DNA from: Hathewaya limosa
GTDB taxonomy: Bacteria > Bacillota > Clostridia > Clostridiales > Clostridiaceae
Length of the DNA: 64,000 bases
Direction: 5' to 3'
Assembly: GCF_030815255.1 (NCBI RefSeq)
Contig: NZ_JAUSWN010000014.1
Coordinates: forward strand, 1-64,000
The notes under the pieces are model-generated. The model was not told where the DNA came from, did no database searches, and saw only the letters and a program-made list of their open reading frames with translations. The translations under genes and the position numbers were made by a program. Positions 1-9,055 of this stretch are shown here, one piece after another (position 1 is the first letter of the stretch; every line of letters starts with the position of its first letter).

Positions 1-13
1 TTAATTTTACTAT

Positions 14-43
14 AAATCTTTCACTCTTTCGAGTGGGAGATTT
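14..43 (+). terminator. Terminator of a gene left of the window
   Basis: A hairpin with 13-nt arms (14-26 and 31-43, two G-U pairs) and a TTTC loop is followed by a T-run on the plus strand. It probably ends a plus-strand gene that lies before the window, because no plus-strand gene ends inside it here. Confidence 0.7.
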
Positions 44-59
44 ATTTTTTACGCAAAAA

Positions 60-88
60 GCTGTCGCACTATTTTTTAGTGCGACAGC
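60..88 (-). terminator. Terminator of the aldehyde dehydrogenase gene
   Basis: A perfect 12-bp stem (60-71 with 77-88) with a 5-nt loop is followed on the minus strand by a run of five T. It lies about 50 bp beyond the stop codon of the aldehyde dehydrogenase gene. Confidence 0.85.
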
Positions 89-136
89 CCCTTTTATACT
101 AACTTATAATTTTTATCTTATTATTAACCTCATAAA

Positions 137-1621
137 TTAATATAAACCTTCTGTTTGTTCTTTCATACTTATATAAATATTCTTTGTTTGTGAATATGCT
201 TCTAAAACACTTTTATATGTTTCTCTTCCAATTCCTGATTTTTTATATCCACCAAAAGGTGCCCCGGCAGGTAATTGGTTATATGTGTTTATCCACATAC
301 GACCTGTTTCAATTTTAGATGCTACTCTAAGTGCTGTATTAATATTTTTAGACCAAACGGCTCCTCCTAATCCATATTCAGAATCATTAGCCATTCTTAT
401 TACTTCTTCTTCATCCTTAAACTTAATGACTGTTACCACTGGCCCAAAAATCTCTTCTTGAGCAATACGCATTTTATTAGTAGCATTTATTAAAATTGTT
501 GGTGTCATAAATGTACCATCCTTTAGTTCATCTGTTTCTAATCTCTTTCCACCAGTTAGTACTTTTGCACCTTCTTGTTCTCCAATTTTAACATATTCAA
601 GTATTTTCTCAAGGTGTTTTTCATTAATTTGAGAACCCATTTGTACACCATCTTCCCATGGAAGACCTACCTTAACTTTTTCAAAAGCTATCTTAAGAGC
701 CTCTACAAACTTATCATAAATATCCTCTTGTACAAATACTCTTGACCCAGCACAACATACCTGTCCTTGATTCAATAATATTCCCATTTGTACACCTTCT
801 ATAGCTCTTTCCCATGGTGCATCATTGAAGAATATATTAGCTGATTTTCCTCCAAGCTCTAAAGTCGCTGGAATCAATCTTTTAGCCGCTTCTTCTGATA
901 CCTTATAACCAATTTCAGTAGATCCTGTAAATGCTAACTTATTAAATCCTTTATGTTGCAACATATAGTTACCAGATTTAGATCCTCTTCCTGTAATAAT
1001 ATTAACAACACCAGCTGGTAAAACTTTATTTAATAACTTTCCAAACTCCAATAAACTAATTGATGTAGTAGATGATGGATGAATAACTACTGTATTTCCC
1101 GCAGCAAGTGCTGGAGCCAATTTCCATGCTGCCATTAAGAATGGAAAATTCCAAGGTATTACTTGTCCCACCACTCCAATAGGTTCTTTTAGAGTAATAG
1201 ATAAAGTGTCTTTATCAATCATTTTTGAAGTTCCCTCTTCTGCACGAATAATGCCTGCAAAATAACGGAAGTGATCTGATGCTAAAGGTAAATCTATATT
1301 TAATGTTTCTCTAAGAGGTTTTCCATTATCTAAAGTTTCTATCATAGCTAAACGTTCTTTATTTTCATCTATCAAATCCGCTATCTTTAATAGAATAGAA
1401 CTACGTTCTTGTATCGATACATCTTTCCATGATTTAAATGCTTCTTTCGCTGCATTAACAGCCAAATCTACATCTTCATTACTTGCATCTACAAATTCGG
1501 TTAGCTTTTCTCCATTACTAGGGTTATAACTAGAAACTTTATGATTGCCAGTTCCGTTTATCCACTCTCCATTAATTAAAAGTTGATAACCTTTCTCAAT
1601 AAATTTTGATAATTTATTCAT
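137..1621 (-). CDS. aldA: NAD-dependent aldehyde dehydrogenase, AldA type
   Basis: This is a 494-residue cytoplasmic aldehyde dehydrogenase that should oxidise an aldehyde to the acid with NAD. Family motifs are in place: WNFP with Asn158, FTGSTEIG near 231-238, general base Glu255 in LELGGKS and catalytic Cys289 in NQGQVCC. The nucleotide-binding position that is usually KPAEQTP reads HPSSTT; from memory staphylococcal AldA has QPSSST there and the same GLY C-terminus, so I read this as an AldA-type enzyme rather than a damaged one. A GGGGG ribosome binding site precedes the ATG. The gene stands alone between its own promoter and terminator. The natural aldehyde cannot be read from sequence. 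Confidence 0.93.
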   Translation of the reverse strand: MNKLSKFIEKGYQLLINGEWINGTGNHKVSSYNPSNGEKLTEFVDASNEDVDLAVNAAKEAFKSWKDVSIQERSSILLKIADLIDENKERLAMIETLDNGKPLRETLNIDLPLASDHFRYFAGIIRAEEGTSKMIDKDTLSITLKEPIGVVGQVIPWNFPFLMAAWKLAPALAAGNTVVIHPSSTTSISLLEFGKLLNKVLPAGVVNIITGRGSKSGNYMLQHKGFNKLAFTGSTEIGYKVSEEAAKRLIPATLELGGKSANIFFNDAPWERAIEGVQMGILLNQGQVCCAGSRVFVQEDIYDKFVEALKIAFEKVKVGLPWEDGVQMGSQINEKHLEKILEYVKIGEQEGAKVLTGGKRLETDELKDGTFMTPTILINATNKMRIAQEEIFGPVVTVIKFKDEEEVIRMANDSEYGLGGAVWSKNINTALRVASKIETGRMWINTYNQLPAGAPFGGYKKSGIGRETYKSVLEAYSQTKNIYISMKEQTEGLY

Positions 1622-1670
1622 TTTAATACCCCCTTATTACTTTTAACATTAGATAAAATGATTTTACCTT

Positions 1671-1726
1671 ATGATAAATATAAAATTTTGAAATAGACTT
1701 TTCTTATAAGACATTATATTTATCAT
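1671..1726. repeat. 13-bp inverted repeat in the aldA leader
   Basis: ATGATAAATATAA at 1671-1683 is repeated perfectly in inverted orientation at 1714-1726 with a 30-nt spacer. It lies between the proposed aldA promoter and its start codon, so it could be an operator or a leader hairpin. In A/T-rich DNA part of the match may be chance. Confidence 0.45.
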
Positions 1727-1795
1727 ATATCATTTTTTCTATTACGATTTTTACTTAAATGGTTTGTCTGTTTATAAATCTGTCTTACAAGCCTT

Positions 1796-1824
1796 ATTAT
1801 AAATAGCACCTGTTAGTAAAACAA
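1796..1824 (-). promoter_or_regulatory. Probable sigma-A promoter of aldA
   Basis: On the minus strand TTGTTT (1819-1824) and a perfect TATAAT (1796-1801) are 17 bp apart. Transcription would start near 1789, giving a leader of about 170 nt that holds the 13-bp inverted repeat. The rest of the 1622-2055 gap is A/T-rich without a recognisable gene. Confidence 0.55.
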
Positions 1825-2055
1825 GAATAGATATTTTTTTCACCATTATCAATATTGCTTAAAGTCTATATATACTAAGGAGTTATACAAAATAAAAATT
1901 TTTTATTTTTTTATTTTACCTATTTTTTCACATTAGATCATGATTTTTTTAACATATTTAAAAAATTATTATTTACTTCTTTATATTTGTTAATATTTTG
2001 TCATAATTTGTCTTAAAATTGCCTTTAAAAACCTTTTTATAAGTTTCATAAAGTA

Positions 2056-2087
2056 AAAAACTACTCAAAAATAATTGAGTAGTTTTT
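2056..2087 (-). terminator. Terminator of the first nucleoside hydrolase gene
   Basis: Perfect 13-nt arms (2056-2068 and 2075-2087) with a 6-nt loop are followed by T-rich sequence on the minus strand, just past the stop codon of the nucleoside hydrolase gene. Confidence 0.85.
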
Positions 2088-2106
2088 ATCTATATATTAA
2101 AATATT

Positions 2107-3093
2107 TTATTTTGACCTTTTTACACATTCTAAAATTATATTATAAAACTTATATTTATCAGCCTTATATGCCACATAGGTATTTACAGATGAGTTATTT
2201 TGATTTTTTCGGTCTACTATCAACTGTCCATCCCCAGCACCTCCACTGATATCTATATCACACTTTTGTCTTCTCATATCCATTATTACACCAGGATCTA
2301 ATAATGTTGCTACAGCTAAAGCATCATGAATTGCTTCTGTAGTTCCATCACTCCATCCTTTCTTTTTAGAGGCAATGGCTCTCATTTTTATTAAGTCTCC
2401 TGCCAACCTTCCTGCCTTAGTACCAGTTCCTATTAATTTTTCAGCCTCTTCCATTGTAATTTCCGCACTATGAGTAGCATCTAATCCAATAATTTTAACC
2501 TTAACTCCACTATCTAATATAATTTTTACAGCTTCAGGATCGTGAAAAAAGTTAGCTTCTGCTACCGGAGTAACATTTGCAACGTTTACACCACCACCCA
2601 TAAAAATAACTTCTTCTATATTATCTTTAATAGTAGGATCCATTCTAAATGCCATACCTATATTAGTAGGTGGTGCAACGGTTATTATAGTAATCTTTTC
2701 ACGTGACTTCTTTACAGCCTCAATAATAAAAGAACAAGCATGTTTAGTCTGTGCTTTAGATACAGCCGGTGGTAGTTCTAAATACTCTGGATGAATAGTA
2801 TACTCTACTCCATTTTCAAATAAGCTAATGCCATCTGTTGGATTATTAGCATTTCTTCCAGGTATCATGTTACGTACCATTGCATCAGGACAGCCAGCAT
2901 ATACCGGTATATGTGAATCTAACATATCTAATACCCTTAAAGTATTTTCAACACAATTTTTTAAAGGCCTGTTTCCTTGTGTAACAGTAATGCCAAGTAC
3001 ATCAACCTGTTTTGAAAGTACTGCAACCATAATAGCAATGGCATCATCTGATCCAGTATCTACATCTAAAATAACTTTTCTCTTGTTTTCCAT
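2107..3093 (-). CDS. Inosine-uridine-type nucleoside hydrolase
   Basis: This 328-residue protein belongs to the nucleoside hydrolase family, which cleaves the N-glycosidic bond of (deoxy)ribonucleosides to free base and sugar. It has the N-terminal calcium-binding aspartate cluster (DVDTGSDDA near residues 10-18) and the C-terminal IHDALA segment with the catalytic-type histidine. The cluster reads DVDTGSDDA rather than the more common DCDPGHDDA of the other two family members in this window, so substrate range may differ. The start follows a GGGGAAG ribosome binding site. It lies 52 bp downstream of the O-antigen-ligase-like gene with no terminator between, so co-transcription is possible. 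Confidence 0.9.
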   Translation of the reverse strand: MENKRKVILDVDTGSDDAIAIMVAVLSKQVDVLGITVTQGNRPLKNCVENTLRVLDMLDSHIPVYAGCPDAMVRNMIPGRNANNPTDGISLFENGVEYTIHPEYLELPPAVSKAQTKHACSFIIEAVKKSREKITIITVAPPTNIGMAFRMDPTIKDNIEEVIFMGGGVNVANVTPVAEANFFHDPEAVKIILDSGVKVKIIGLDATHSAEITMEEAEKLIGTGTKAGRLAGDLIKMRAIASKKKGWSDGTTEAIHDALAVATLLDPGVIMDMRRQKCDIDISGGAGDGQLIVDRKNQNNSSVNTYVAYKADKYKFYNIILECVKRSK

Positions 3094-3145
3094 TTTGCCA
3101 CTTCCCCTATTGAGTTATTAAATTAATTTATACTTAATTTTTAAG

Positions 3146-4324
3146 TTATATATTTTTAAACAATGTTCTTAATTTATGTTGTTTTTTTAAAAAATCCTTA
3201 ACTGTTGTAGTGGTATATTCCTTAGCTAATGATATTATCATAGAAGAACATATTATAAACAATAATCCTGTTTGAGGAGCAATAATTGTAAAATCAACTA
3301 ACCCATGCACTATTATTAACACCTGTATACCTGCTAGTAATGGTACAAGATTACATTTTTTATTATACAAATTTTTTAACCCTTTAAATAAACTTAATTT
3401 CATAAAACCATATATACCAATACCAACTATACCTAGTGTGCTCATAAAAGTAAGCCAAATATTATGGGCATGGAATAAAAACTTATTATATCCTCTTATA
3501 TAATCTGCTCCATGATCCCACACTGCCATAACACCCCATCCAGTTAATGGCTTGTCCTTAAACATATTAAGACAACCTTTCCATATATCCACTCTGCTAC
3601 TAAACGAACGGTCTACATTATGAGCAATAATCTTATTTAAAATAGGAATTGGTAGAAAAGTAATTACTGTTATGACTAAAAGTAATACAATAAAAATCCA
3701 ATTACACTTTTTATTTTTATTTAATTTTAAAACATAAAATACAAGAACCCCCACTAATAAAGCCATAAGAGCCCCTCTAGATCCTGTAAAACATAACGCA
3801 CTAATAAATAAAATTGTTGATATTTTATAAAGTACTTTTTTAGGTTCTTGAAACCAAAAGTAAATACTAACAAGAGTCATTATGGCAAACCAATTACCAG
3901 CTATATTAGGATTTCCAAACGTACTATATATTCTCTTATTATTAATTACTTGGCTAGTGAAATTTAAAAACTGTGCTACAACGTTAACTTTAAAATATGT
4001 ACAAAGAATTTTTTCCATTACTCCTATTACTGCAGAAAAAATTGAAAAATATAATAAATACTTAAATAATTTTTCTATTTTCACTTCATTATTACAATAT
4101 TCTTGCATAAAACAATTAACACAAAAATATATAAATATAGCAAAGGATGCAATTATAGATGTTACACTCCCGTTTATAGCTCCTACAATTAATGCCCATA
4201 TAAACAAGAAAAAAAGTGCTATATTCCATTGATTCTTATTAATATACACTTCTCCTTTTAAAACCTTGTATGTCATATATATAGCAGGCACAATTGCTGT
4301 ATAAGGGGAAATAATCATTAACAA
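3146..4324 (-). CDS. O-antigen ligase / Wzy-like polytopic membrane protein
   Basis: The 392-residue protein has about ten hydrophobic segments and one larger hydrophilic loop near residues 220-285. The loop holds the family pattern SSRVDIWKG and PLTGWGV, as in O-antigen ligase/polymerase (Wzy_C) proteins, which join or polymerise glycans on lipid carriers outside the membrane. The start is uncertain: there is no ATG near the strong G7 ribosome binding site at 4345-4351; TTG at 4324 is 20 nt from it, an in-frame ATT at 4339 is closer, and the first ATG is at 4318. No glycan synthesis genes are nearby, so its substrate cannot be inferred. Confidence 0.8.
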   Translation of the reverse strand: MLMIISPYTAIVPAIYMTYKVLKGEVYINKNQWNIALFFLFIWALIVGAINGSVTSIIASFAIFIYFCVNCFMQEYCNNEVKIEKLFKYLLYFSIFSAVIGVMEKILCTYFKVNVVAQFLNFTSQVINNKRIYSTFGNPNIAGNWFAIMTLVSIYFWFQEPKKVLYKISTILFISALCFTGSRGALMALLVGVLVFYVLKLNKNKKCNWIFIVLLLVITVITFLPIPILNKIIAHNVDRSFSSRVDIWKGCLNMFKDKPLTGWGVMAVWDHGADYIRGYNKFLFHAHNIWLTFMSTLGIVGIGIYGFMKLSLFKGLKNLYNKKCNLVPLLAGIQVLIIVHGLVDFTIIAPQTGLLFIICSSMIISLAKEYTTTTVKDFLKKQHKLRTLFKNI

Positions 4325-4384
4325 TACTAAAATAAAAATATTGACCCCCCCTTGAGTAATATTTTAATAAAACAATTCAAAATA

Positions 4385-4413
4385 ATTATATTAAATTTTA
4401 TACATATTTACAA
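4385..4413 (-). promoter_or_regulatory. Probable sigma-A promoter of the O-antigen-ligase-like gene
   Basis: On the minus strand TTGTAA (4408-4413) and TATAAT (4385-4390) are separated by exactly 17 bp. The predicted start near 4378 gives a leader of about 55 nt to the TTG start. Confidence 0.6.
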
Positions 4414-4460
4414 ATATTATTACTGGAAAAATAGTTTCAAGTTACTATAAGGTTAAATAA

Positions 4461-4595
4461 TTATGGTATATTATGTCCTGTTAAATTTAATGCAACAGCA
4501 AGAAACTCTATAGCATTATTCATTGATTTTTCTAAAAAAGAATTTATTTTTTCTCTTTTTTCTTGATTCATCATAATGATATTTAATCCTCTCAT
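4461..4595 (-). CDS. Small hypothetical protein (44 or 37 residues)
   Basis: An open frame on the minus strand encodes a small, charged then amphipathic peptide (MNQEKREKINSF, then NAIEFLAVALNL). Two in-frame starts, ATG at 4595 and ATG at 4574, are each preceded by a copy of AGAGGATTAAATA, which supplies a ribosome binding site for both. An extended -10 promoter lies upstream. I do not recognise the product. It fits between the glmS terminator and the promoter of the next gene, so it would be its own transcription unit. Composition alone would not prove it is translated. Confidence 0.45.
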   Translation of the reverse strand: MRGLNIIMMNQEKREKINSFLEKSMNNAIEFLAVALNLTGHNIP

Positions 4596-4678
4596 ATTTT
4601 TTATTTAATCCTCTATAAATTTCACTTTCATTCCAAAACATAACTATTATTGTAAAATATTCTTATTAATCCAATCAT

Positions 4679-4687
4679 ATTATACCA
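4679..4687 (-). promoter_or_regulatory. Extended -10 promoter candidate for the small ORF
   Basis: TGGTATAAT on the minus strand fits the TGnTATAAT extended -10 consensus. No good -35 is visible. It lies about 85 bp upstream of the first ATG of the small reading frame and downstream of the glmS terminator. Confidence 0.4.
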
Positions 4688-4782
4688 CATTTTATAAACT
4701 ATAAATCATCTTTTATGATAATGAATTTTTATCCTTTAAGATCTCGAAATAATTTATTCTAAGTTTTTTATGCGCTAAAAAA

Positions 4783-4810
4783 ACTAGACATTTTAAATCA
4801 AATGTCTAGT
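4783..4810 (-). terminator. glmS terminator
   Basis: Perfect 11-bp stem ACTAGACATTT (4783-4793) with 4800-4810, six-nt loop, then seven T on the minus strand. It begins 12 bp beyond the glmS stop codon. Confidence 0.9.
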
Positions 4811-4822
4811 CTGTATTTTCTA

Positions 4823-6652
4823 TTATTCTACTGTTACTGATTTTGCTAAGTTTCTTGGCTTATCTACGTCGCATCCTTTTTGGATGGATACATAATAAGA
4901 GAATAATTGTAATGGTATTACAGAAATTACTGGTGATAAAATTTCCATTACTTTTGGAAGATAAGTTATTCCAACAGAGACCTCTTCCATTTGAGTATGC
5001 CCTTCAGTTGTGAATGCAAATACCTCAGCACCTCTTGCAGTAACCTCTTTCATATTACTAACCATTTTATCAACTAATTCTTCTTGAGTTGCTATAGCCA
5101 TAACAATAGTTCCATCTTCTATAAGTGCAATTGGACCATGTTTTAATTCCCCACCAGCATAAGCTTCTGAATGAATATAAGAGATTTCCTTAAGTTTTAA
5201 AGATCCTTCCATCGCTACAGCATAATCAAGACCTCTTCCTAAGAAGAACATATCTTTATGCATGTAAGTTCTTGAAGCAAACTTTTGAATAGCTTCTTTA
5301 TGCTGTAAAACTTCTTCTGCTCTTTCTGGTAACTCCATCATAGCCTGTTTAATCTCTTCTAATTTTTCATTAGATAATGTTCCTTTATTTTGTGCAAAGT
5401 ATAGCGCTATTATATACATTGCTATAAGTTGAGTTACATATGCCTTTGTAGATGCAACAGCTATTTCTGGACCAGCCCAAGTATATAACACATCTTCAGC
5501 TTCTCTTGATACTGTACTTCCTACAACATTTGTAACTGCTATTACTCTTGCACCCTTAGATTGAGCAAGCCTTAATGCAGATAATGTATCAGCTGTTTCA
5601 CCTGATTGGCTTACAACTATCATTAAAGTATTTTCATCTATAATAGGATCTCTATGTTTAAATTCTGAAGCTATATCAACTTCAACTGGAATTCTAGCTA
5701 ACTTTTCTATTACATACTTTCCAACTACACCAGCATGGTAAGCTGTACCGCATGCAACTATATAAACTCTACTTAATTTTTCAATTTGTTCTTTTGTTAT
5801 AGTAATATTATCTAAAGAAATTGGCTGTCCTAAAACTATTCTTGATGCCATAGTATCTCTTATAGCTTTGGGTTGTTCATGTATTTCTTTAATCATGAAA
5901 TGTTCAAATCCACCTTTTTCAGCTGCATCTGCATCCCATGTTACATGATAAACTTCTTTTTCAATCTTTTCTCCTTCTTCGTCGAAAAGCTGAACACCAT
6001 TTTTATCCATAACAACAAATTCTTTATTTTTTAATAAATAAACATCTCTAGTTTCTGTTAAAACTGCTGGAATATCTGAAGCTATAAAAGATTCATCTTT
6101 TCCAAGTCCAACAATTAAAGGACTATCTTTTCTAACTGCAACTATTTTATCTGGCTCATGAGAAGATACTACCCCTAAAGCATAACTACCTTCAATTTTA
6201 GTTGTAGCCTTCATAACTGCTTCTAAAAGATTTCCTTCATAATAATAATCAATTAAATGAGGAATAACTTCTGTATCTGTTTCTGAAGTAAACTCATAAC
6301 CTTTAGCAATTAGCTTTTCTCTTAATCTGATATAGTTTTCAATTATTCCATTATGAACTACTGAAATTGTAAAATCCTTATTTGAGTGTGGATGAGAATT
6401 TACATCAGATGGTTCACCATGTGTTGCCCATCTAGTATGACCAATACCTATATTGCCACGTATTGGTTCTTCCTCTAATTTATTTTCAAGATTTTTAAGT
6501 CTACCCTTACATTTTGTCACTTTTAATGTTCCATCTTCTTGGATTATAGCAACACCAGCTGAATCATACCCTCTGTACTCTAGCTTGCTTAACCCATCAA
6601 TTAATAAAGATGAAGCATCTCTCTTACCAAAATACCCAACTATTCCGCACAT
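4823..6652 (-). CDS. glmS: Glutamine-fructose-6-phosphate aminotransferase GlmS
   Basis: GlmS makes glucosamine-6-phosphate from fructose-6-phosphate and glutamine, the first committed step toward UDP-GlcNAc and the cell wall. The 609-residue length is normal. The N-terminal class II glutaminase domain starts MCGIVGYFG with the nucleophilic Cys2 exposed after Met removal; GHTRWATHG follows. The two SIS isomerase domains occupy the C-terminal half (VACGTAYHAG, SQSGETADT, STKAYVTQ) and the end KSVTVE is the usual one. The gene is monocistronic with a glmS ribozyme in its leader, so it should be down-regulated by its own product. glmM is 2.4 kb upstream and not adjacent. Confidence 0.98.
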   Translation of the reverse strand: MCGIVGYFGKRDASSLLIDGLSKLEYRGYDSAGVAIIQEDGTLKVTKCKGRLKNLENKLEEEPIRGNIGIGHTRWATHGEPSDVNSHPHSNKDFTISVVHNGIIENYIRLREKLIAKGYEFTSETDTEVIPHLIDYYYEGNLLEAVMKATTKIEGSYALGVVSSHEPDKIVAVRKDSPLIVGLGKDESFIASDIPAVLTETRDVYLLKNKEFVVMDKNGVQLFDEEGEKIEKEVYHVTWDADAAEKGGFEHFMIKEIHEQPKAIRDTMASRIVLGQPISLDNITITKEQIEKLSRVYIVACGTAYHAGVVGKYVIEKLARIPVEVDIASEFKHRDPIIDENTLMIVVSQSGETADTLSALRLAQSKGARVIAVTNVVGSTVSREAEDVLYTWAGPEIAVASTKAYVTQLIAMYIIALYFAQNKGTLSNEKLEEIKQAMMELPERAEEVLQHKEAIQKFASRTYMHKDMFFLGRGLDYAVAMEGSLKLKEISYIHSEAYAGGELKHGPIALIEDGTIVMAIATQEELVDKMVSNMKEVTARGAEVFAFTTEGHTQMEEVSVGITYLPKVMEILSPVISVIPLQLFSYYVSIQKGCDVDKPRNLAKSVTVE

Positions 6653-6691
6653 TTTCTTTTACCTCTCTTAAATTGATAATATTGTCCTAGC

Positions 6692-6858
6692 ATACATGTT
6701 TTGCACCTGATCAATCTTGTAACGAAAATCACTTCTCGCTTTTATCAATCGTTAACGGTAGTGCGTTTTACCGTGGGGCACCCGCCGAAGATTCGATTAA
6801 ACCCCATCCTCGTCAAGTTATAGTCTTAACATGCTTCTCACTATAACTCCTGGCGCTT
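6692..6858 (-). ncRNA. glmS ribozyme / riboswitch
   Basis: On the minus strand the leader carries the conserved ribozyme core: the cleavage-site segment AGCGCCAG at about 6850-6857, GACGAGGATGGGG at 6802-6814 and TCGGCGGGTGCCCC at 6775-6788, followed by an ACGGTA/TACCGT hairpin and a further stem. By homology to the glmS ribozyme, cleavage falls between A (6857) and G (6856) and uses glucosamine-6-phosphate as cofactor. The 3-prime limit is approximate. The match in order and spacing of the invariant blocks leaves little doubt. Confidence 0.95.
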
Positions 6859-7111
6859 TAAAAATTATATATTTAAACTCTATACTCTTACATAATAACA
6901 TTCACTTATTGAAATAAATCATAAAATTCTTGATTAATTATTAATAAATTCCTTTACATATATACTAGAACCTTAAAAATAAAATGGATAGATTCTATAT
7001 AAAATCTATCATATTATTATATGCATTTTTGTCCTATTAGGTCAATAGTTTTAGTACTTTATTAAAAGGTTATTAAGCATTTTATTTCCACTACTGATTT
7101 TATTAATATCG

Positions 7112-7151
7112 ATTACAATTAATTCTCTATAATTTATGTGTTAATTGTAAT
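7112..7151. repeat. 11-bp inverted repeat in the glmS / phosphatase gap
   Basis: ATTACAATTAA (7112-7122) is repeated in inverse orientation at 7141-7151 with an 18-nt spacer. It is in the 750-bp divergent gap between glmS and the phosphatase gene. Apart from this, an 8-bp hairpin at 6987-7010 and the promoter at 7418, the gap is A/T-rich with no gene visible. Confidence 0.35.
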
Positions 7152-7417
7152 ATATTGTCTAATAAATGAACTATTATATATAATACATAAAAAACGTATA
7201 CTTACTATAGCTTATGAACAAAATATATTCACATGTTTTTATATATAATATTTTTCTACTATTATATATAAGAATAATATTACTATTATTATTGTATAAC
7301 TTAATACAAATATCACTATATTAATTGGTTTTTTTACAAGTTTAGCTCTTTTTTTTGAGAACATTTAGTTTTATTGATATAATCTTAAAAATACTGCGAA
7401 AATTATATCTTTCTACA

Positions 7418-7446
7418 TTGACATCTTTAGACTTTTGGTATATAAA
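7418..7446 (+). promoter_or_regulatory. Sigma-A promoter of the phosphatase lipoprotein gene
   Basis: A perfect TTGACA (7418-7423) is followed after 17 bp by TATAAA (7441-7446). Transcription should start near 7453, leaving a leader of about 150 nt before the ATG. Confidence 0.8.
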
Positions 7447-7606
7447 TGTATTATATGATTAATTTTCAGTTAATAGAGTTAATTTTTGTTCAAATTTATC
7501 AATAAGTATTTAACCTATTTTTATTATTTTTATAACTTTTATTTTTGTTACAAAAAAATTGATTTAAAACAAATATTAACTAATGAAAAACAGGGAGTGA
7601 ATTTTA

Positions 7607-8938
7607 ATGAACAACTTTAAAAAAAAGTCTCTTAGTTTAGCATTGACATGTACTATAGCACTTTCTTTAGCTGCTTGTGGTACTGCTTCAAAGGCTGACA
7701 ACAGCAATGAAAATAAACCTGCTGTAGAGGAAAAGGCTACAAAAACTAGCCAAGTTAAATTAGAACAAGGTAATTGGGCAGAAAAAAACTATAAAGATTT
7801 ACAAGCAGTTATAGATAACCACGGTAAAGATAGCAAAAATTACGATGCCAATAAAAAACCATATGCTGTTTTCGATTGGGATAATACAACAATTGTAAAT
7901 GACGTTGAAGAAGCTTTACTTGCTTATCAATTAGAAAATCTTGAGTTTAAAATGACTCCAAAAGAATTTAGCGAAACTATAAGAACTAATATTCCAAAAG
8001 ATAATTTTAAACCTGATTGTAATAATAAAGAAGGTAAACCTGTAAATATAGATTCTGTTGGTGCTGATATTGATTCAGACTACAAATTCTTATATGAAAA
8101 CTATAAAGGTTTCAAAGGAACTAAATCTTTAGATGAAATTAAAAAGACTCCTGAATATAAAGATTTTATAGCTAAAACTAGATATCTTTATGCTGCAATA
8201 GGAGAAACTTTCAGTTCTGATATAAGCTATCCATGGGTAACTTACTTATTTAGAGGAATGAAACAGCCTGAGGTTGCTACTTTAACTGAGAAATCAAATG
8301 ATTATTGGTTAAAACAAAAATTAGAAAAAATAACTTGGACAAGTCCAACAGAATTAAAGGGAAAAGCTGGAGTTGTTTCAGTAGAATTTAATAGTGGACT
8401 AAGAACTGTAAAAGAACAACAAAATTTATATAAAACTTTAATGGCTAATGGAATAGATGTTTACATTTGTTCAGCTTCATTTATAGATGTTGTTCGTGAA
8501 TTTGCTACAAATCCTAAATATGGCTATGAATTACCAAAAGAAAACATTACTGCAATGCAATTAAAAAGAGATGATAAGGGTGTAATTAAAGCTGAATACG
8601 ATAGCGATAATTACTTCCAAACTCAAGGTCCTGGTAAAACAAAAACAATTAAGAAGTTTTTACAAGAAAAGCACGGAGGACAAGGTCCTATTATAGTTGG
8701 TGGAGATAGTAATGGTGACGTAGCTATGCTTTCTGACTTTAAAGATACTAAATTTAGCTTAATAGTAAACAGATGCAAAGACGGTGGAATCGGTGAACTT
8801 TCTAAGAAGGCTGCTGATACTATGAAAGATGCAAATGCAAGATATCACCTTCAAGGAAGAGATGATAACAAAGGTGAATTTAGACCAAGTGAAAAATCTA
8901 TCCTTTTAGGAGCTTCAGAAGAAAAACTACTAAAATAG
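7607..8938 (+). CDS. HAD-superfamily phosphatase lipoprotein
   Basis: The 443-residue protein is an exported lipoprotein: a short basic start, a hydrophobic segment and the lipobox LAAC with Cys24. The mature part is a haloacid-dehalogenase-type phosphatase. Motif I is FDWDNT, giving nucleophile Asp90 and acid/base Asp92; motif II is the serine in ICSASF; motif IV is GGDSNGD with Asp367 and Asp371. It should hydrolyse a phosphate monoester at the outer face of the membrane. Phosphorylcholine or acid-phosphatase-like activity is possible, but the substrate cannot be read. A GGGAG ribosome binding site precedes the ATG, a near-consensus promoter drives it, and it stands alone. Confidence 0.88.
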   Translation: MNNFKKKSLSLALTCTIALSLAACGTASKADNSNENKPAVEEKATKTSQVKLEQGNWAEKNYKDLQAVIDNHGKDSKNYDANKKPYAVFDWDNTTIVNDVEEALLAYQLENLEFKMTPKEFSETIRTNIPKDNFKPDCNNKEGKPVNIDSVGADIDSDYKFLYENYKGFKGTKSLDEIKKTPEYKDFIAKTRYLYAAIGETFSSDISYPWVTYLFRGMKQPEVATLTEKSNDYWLKQKLEKITWTSPTELKGKAGVVSVEFNSGLRTVKEQQNLYKTLMANGIDVYICSASFIDVVREFATNPKYGYELPKENITAMQLKRDDKGVIKAEYDSDNYFQTQGPGKTKTIKKFLQEKHGGQGPIIVGGDSNGDVAMLSDFKDTKFSLIVNRCKDGGIGELSKKAADTMKDANARYHLQGRDDNKGEFRPSEKSILLGASEEKLLK

Positions 8939-9015
8939 TACTCATTTACTATCTACTCATTAAAAATCATAATAATTTATAAAAGTTAGCTTTAATAAAA
9001 ATAGGATAAAAAAAC

Positions 9016-9045
9016 AAGGCATCATACTTTAAAATATGATGCCTT
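9016..9045. terminator. Bidirectional terminator between phosphatase gene and glmM
   Basis: Perfect 11-bp arms AAGGCATCATA (9016-9026) and 9035-9045 have T-runs on both outer sides. It serves the two convergent genes. Confidence 0.9.
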
Positions 9046-9055
9046 ATATTTTTTA

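Noticed and set aside
6987..7010. 8-bp hairpin GATAGATT in the glmS-phosphatase gap
   Set aside because: It is short and has no T-run on either strand, so I do not call it a terminator.
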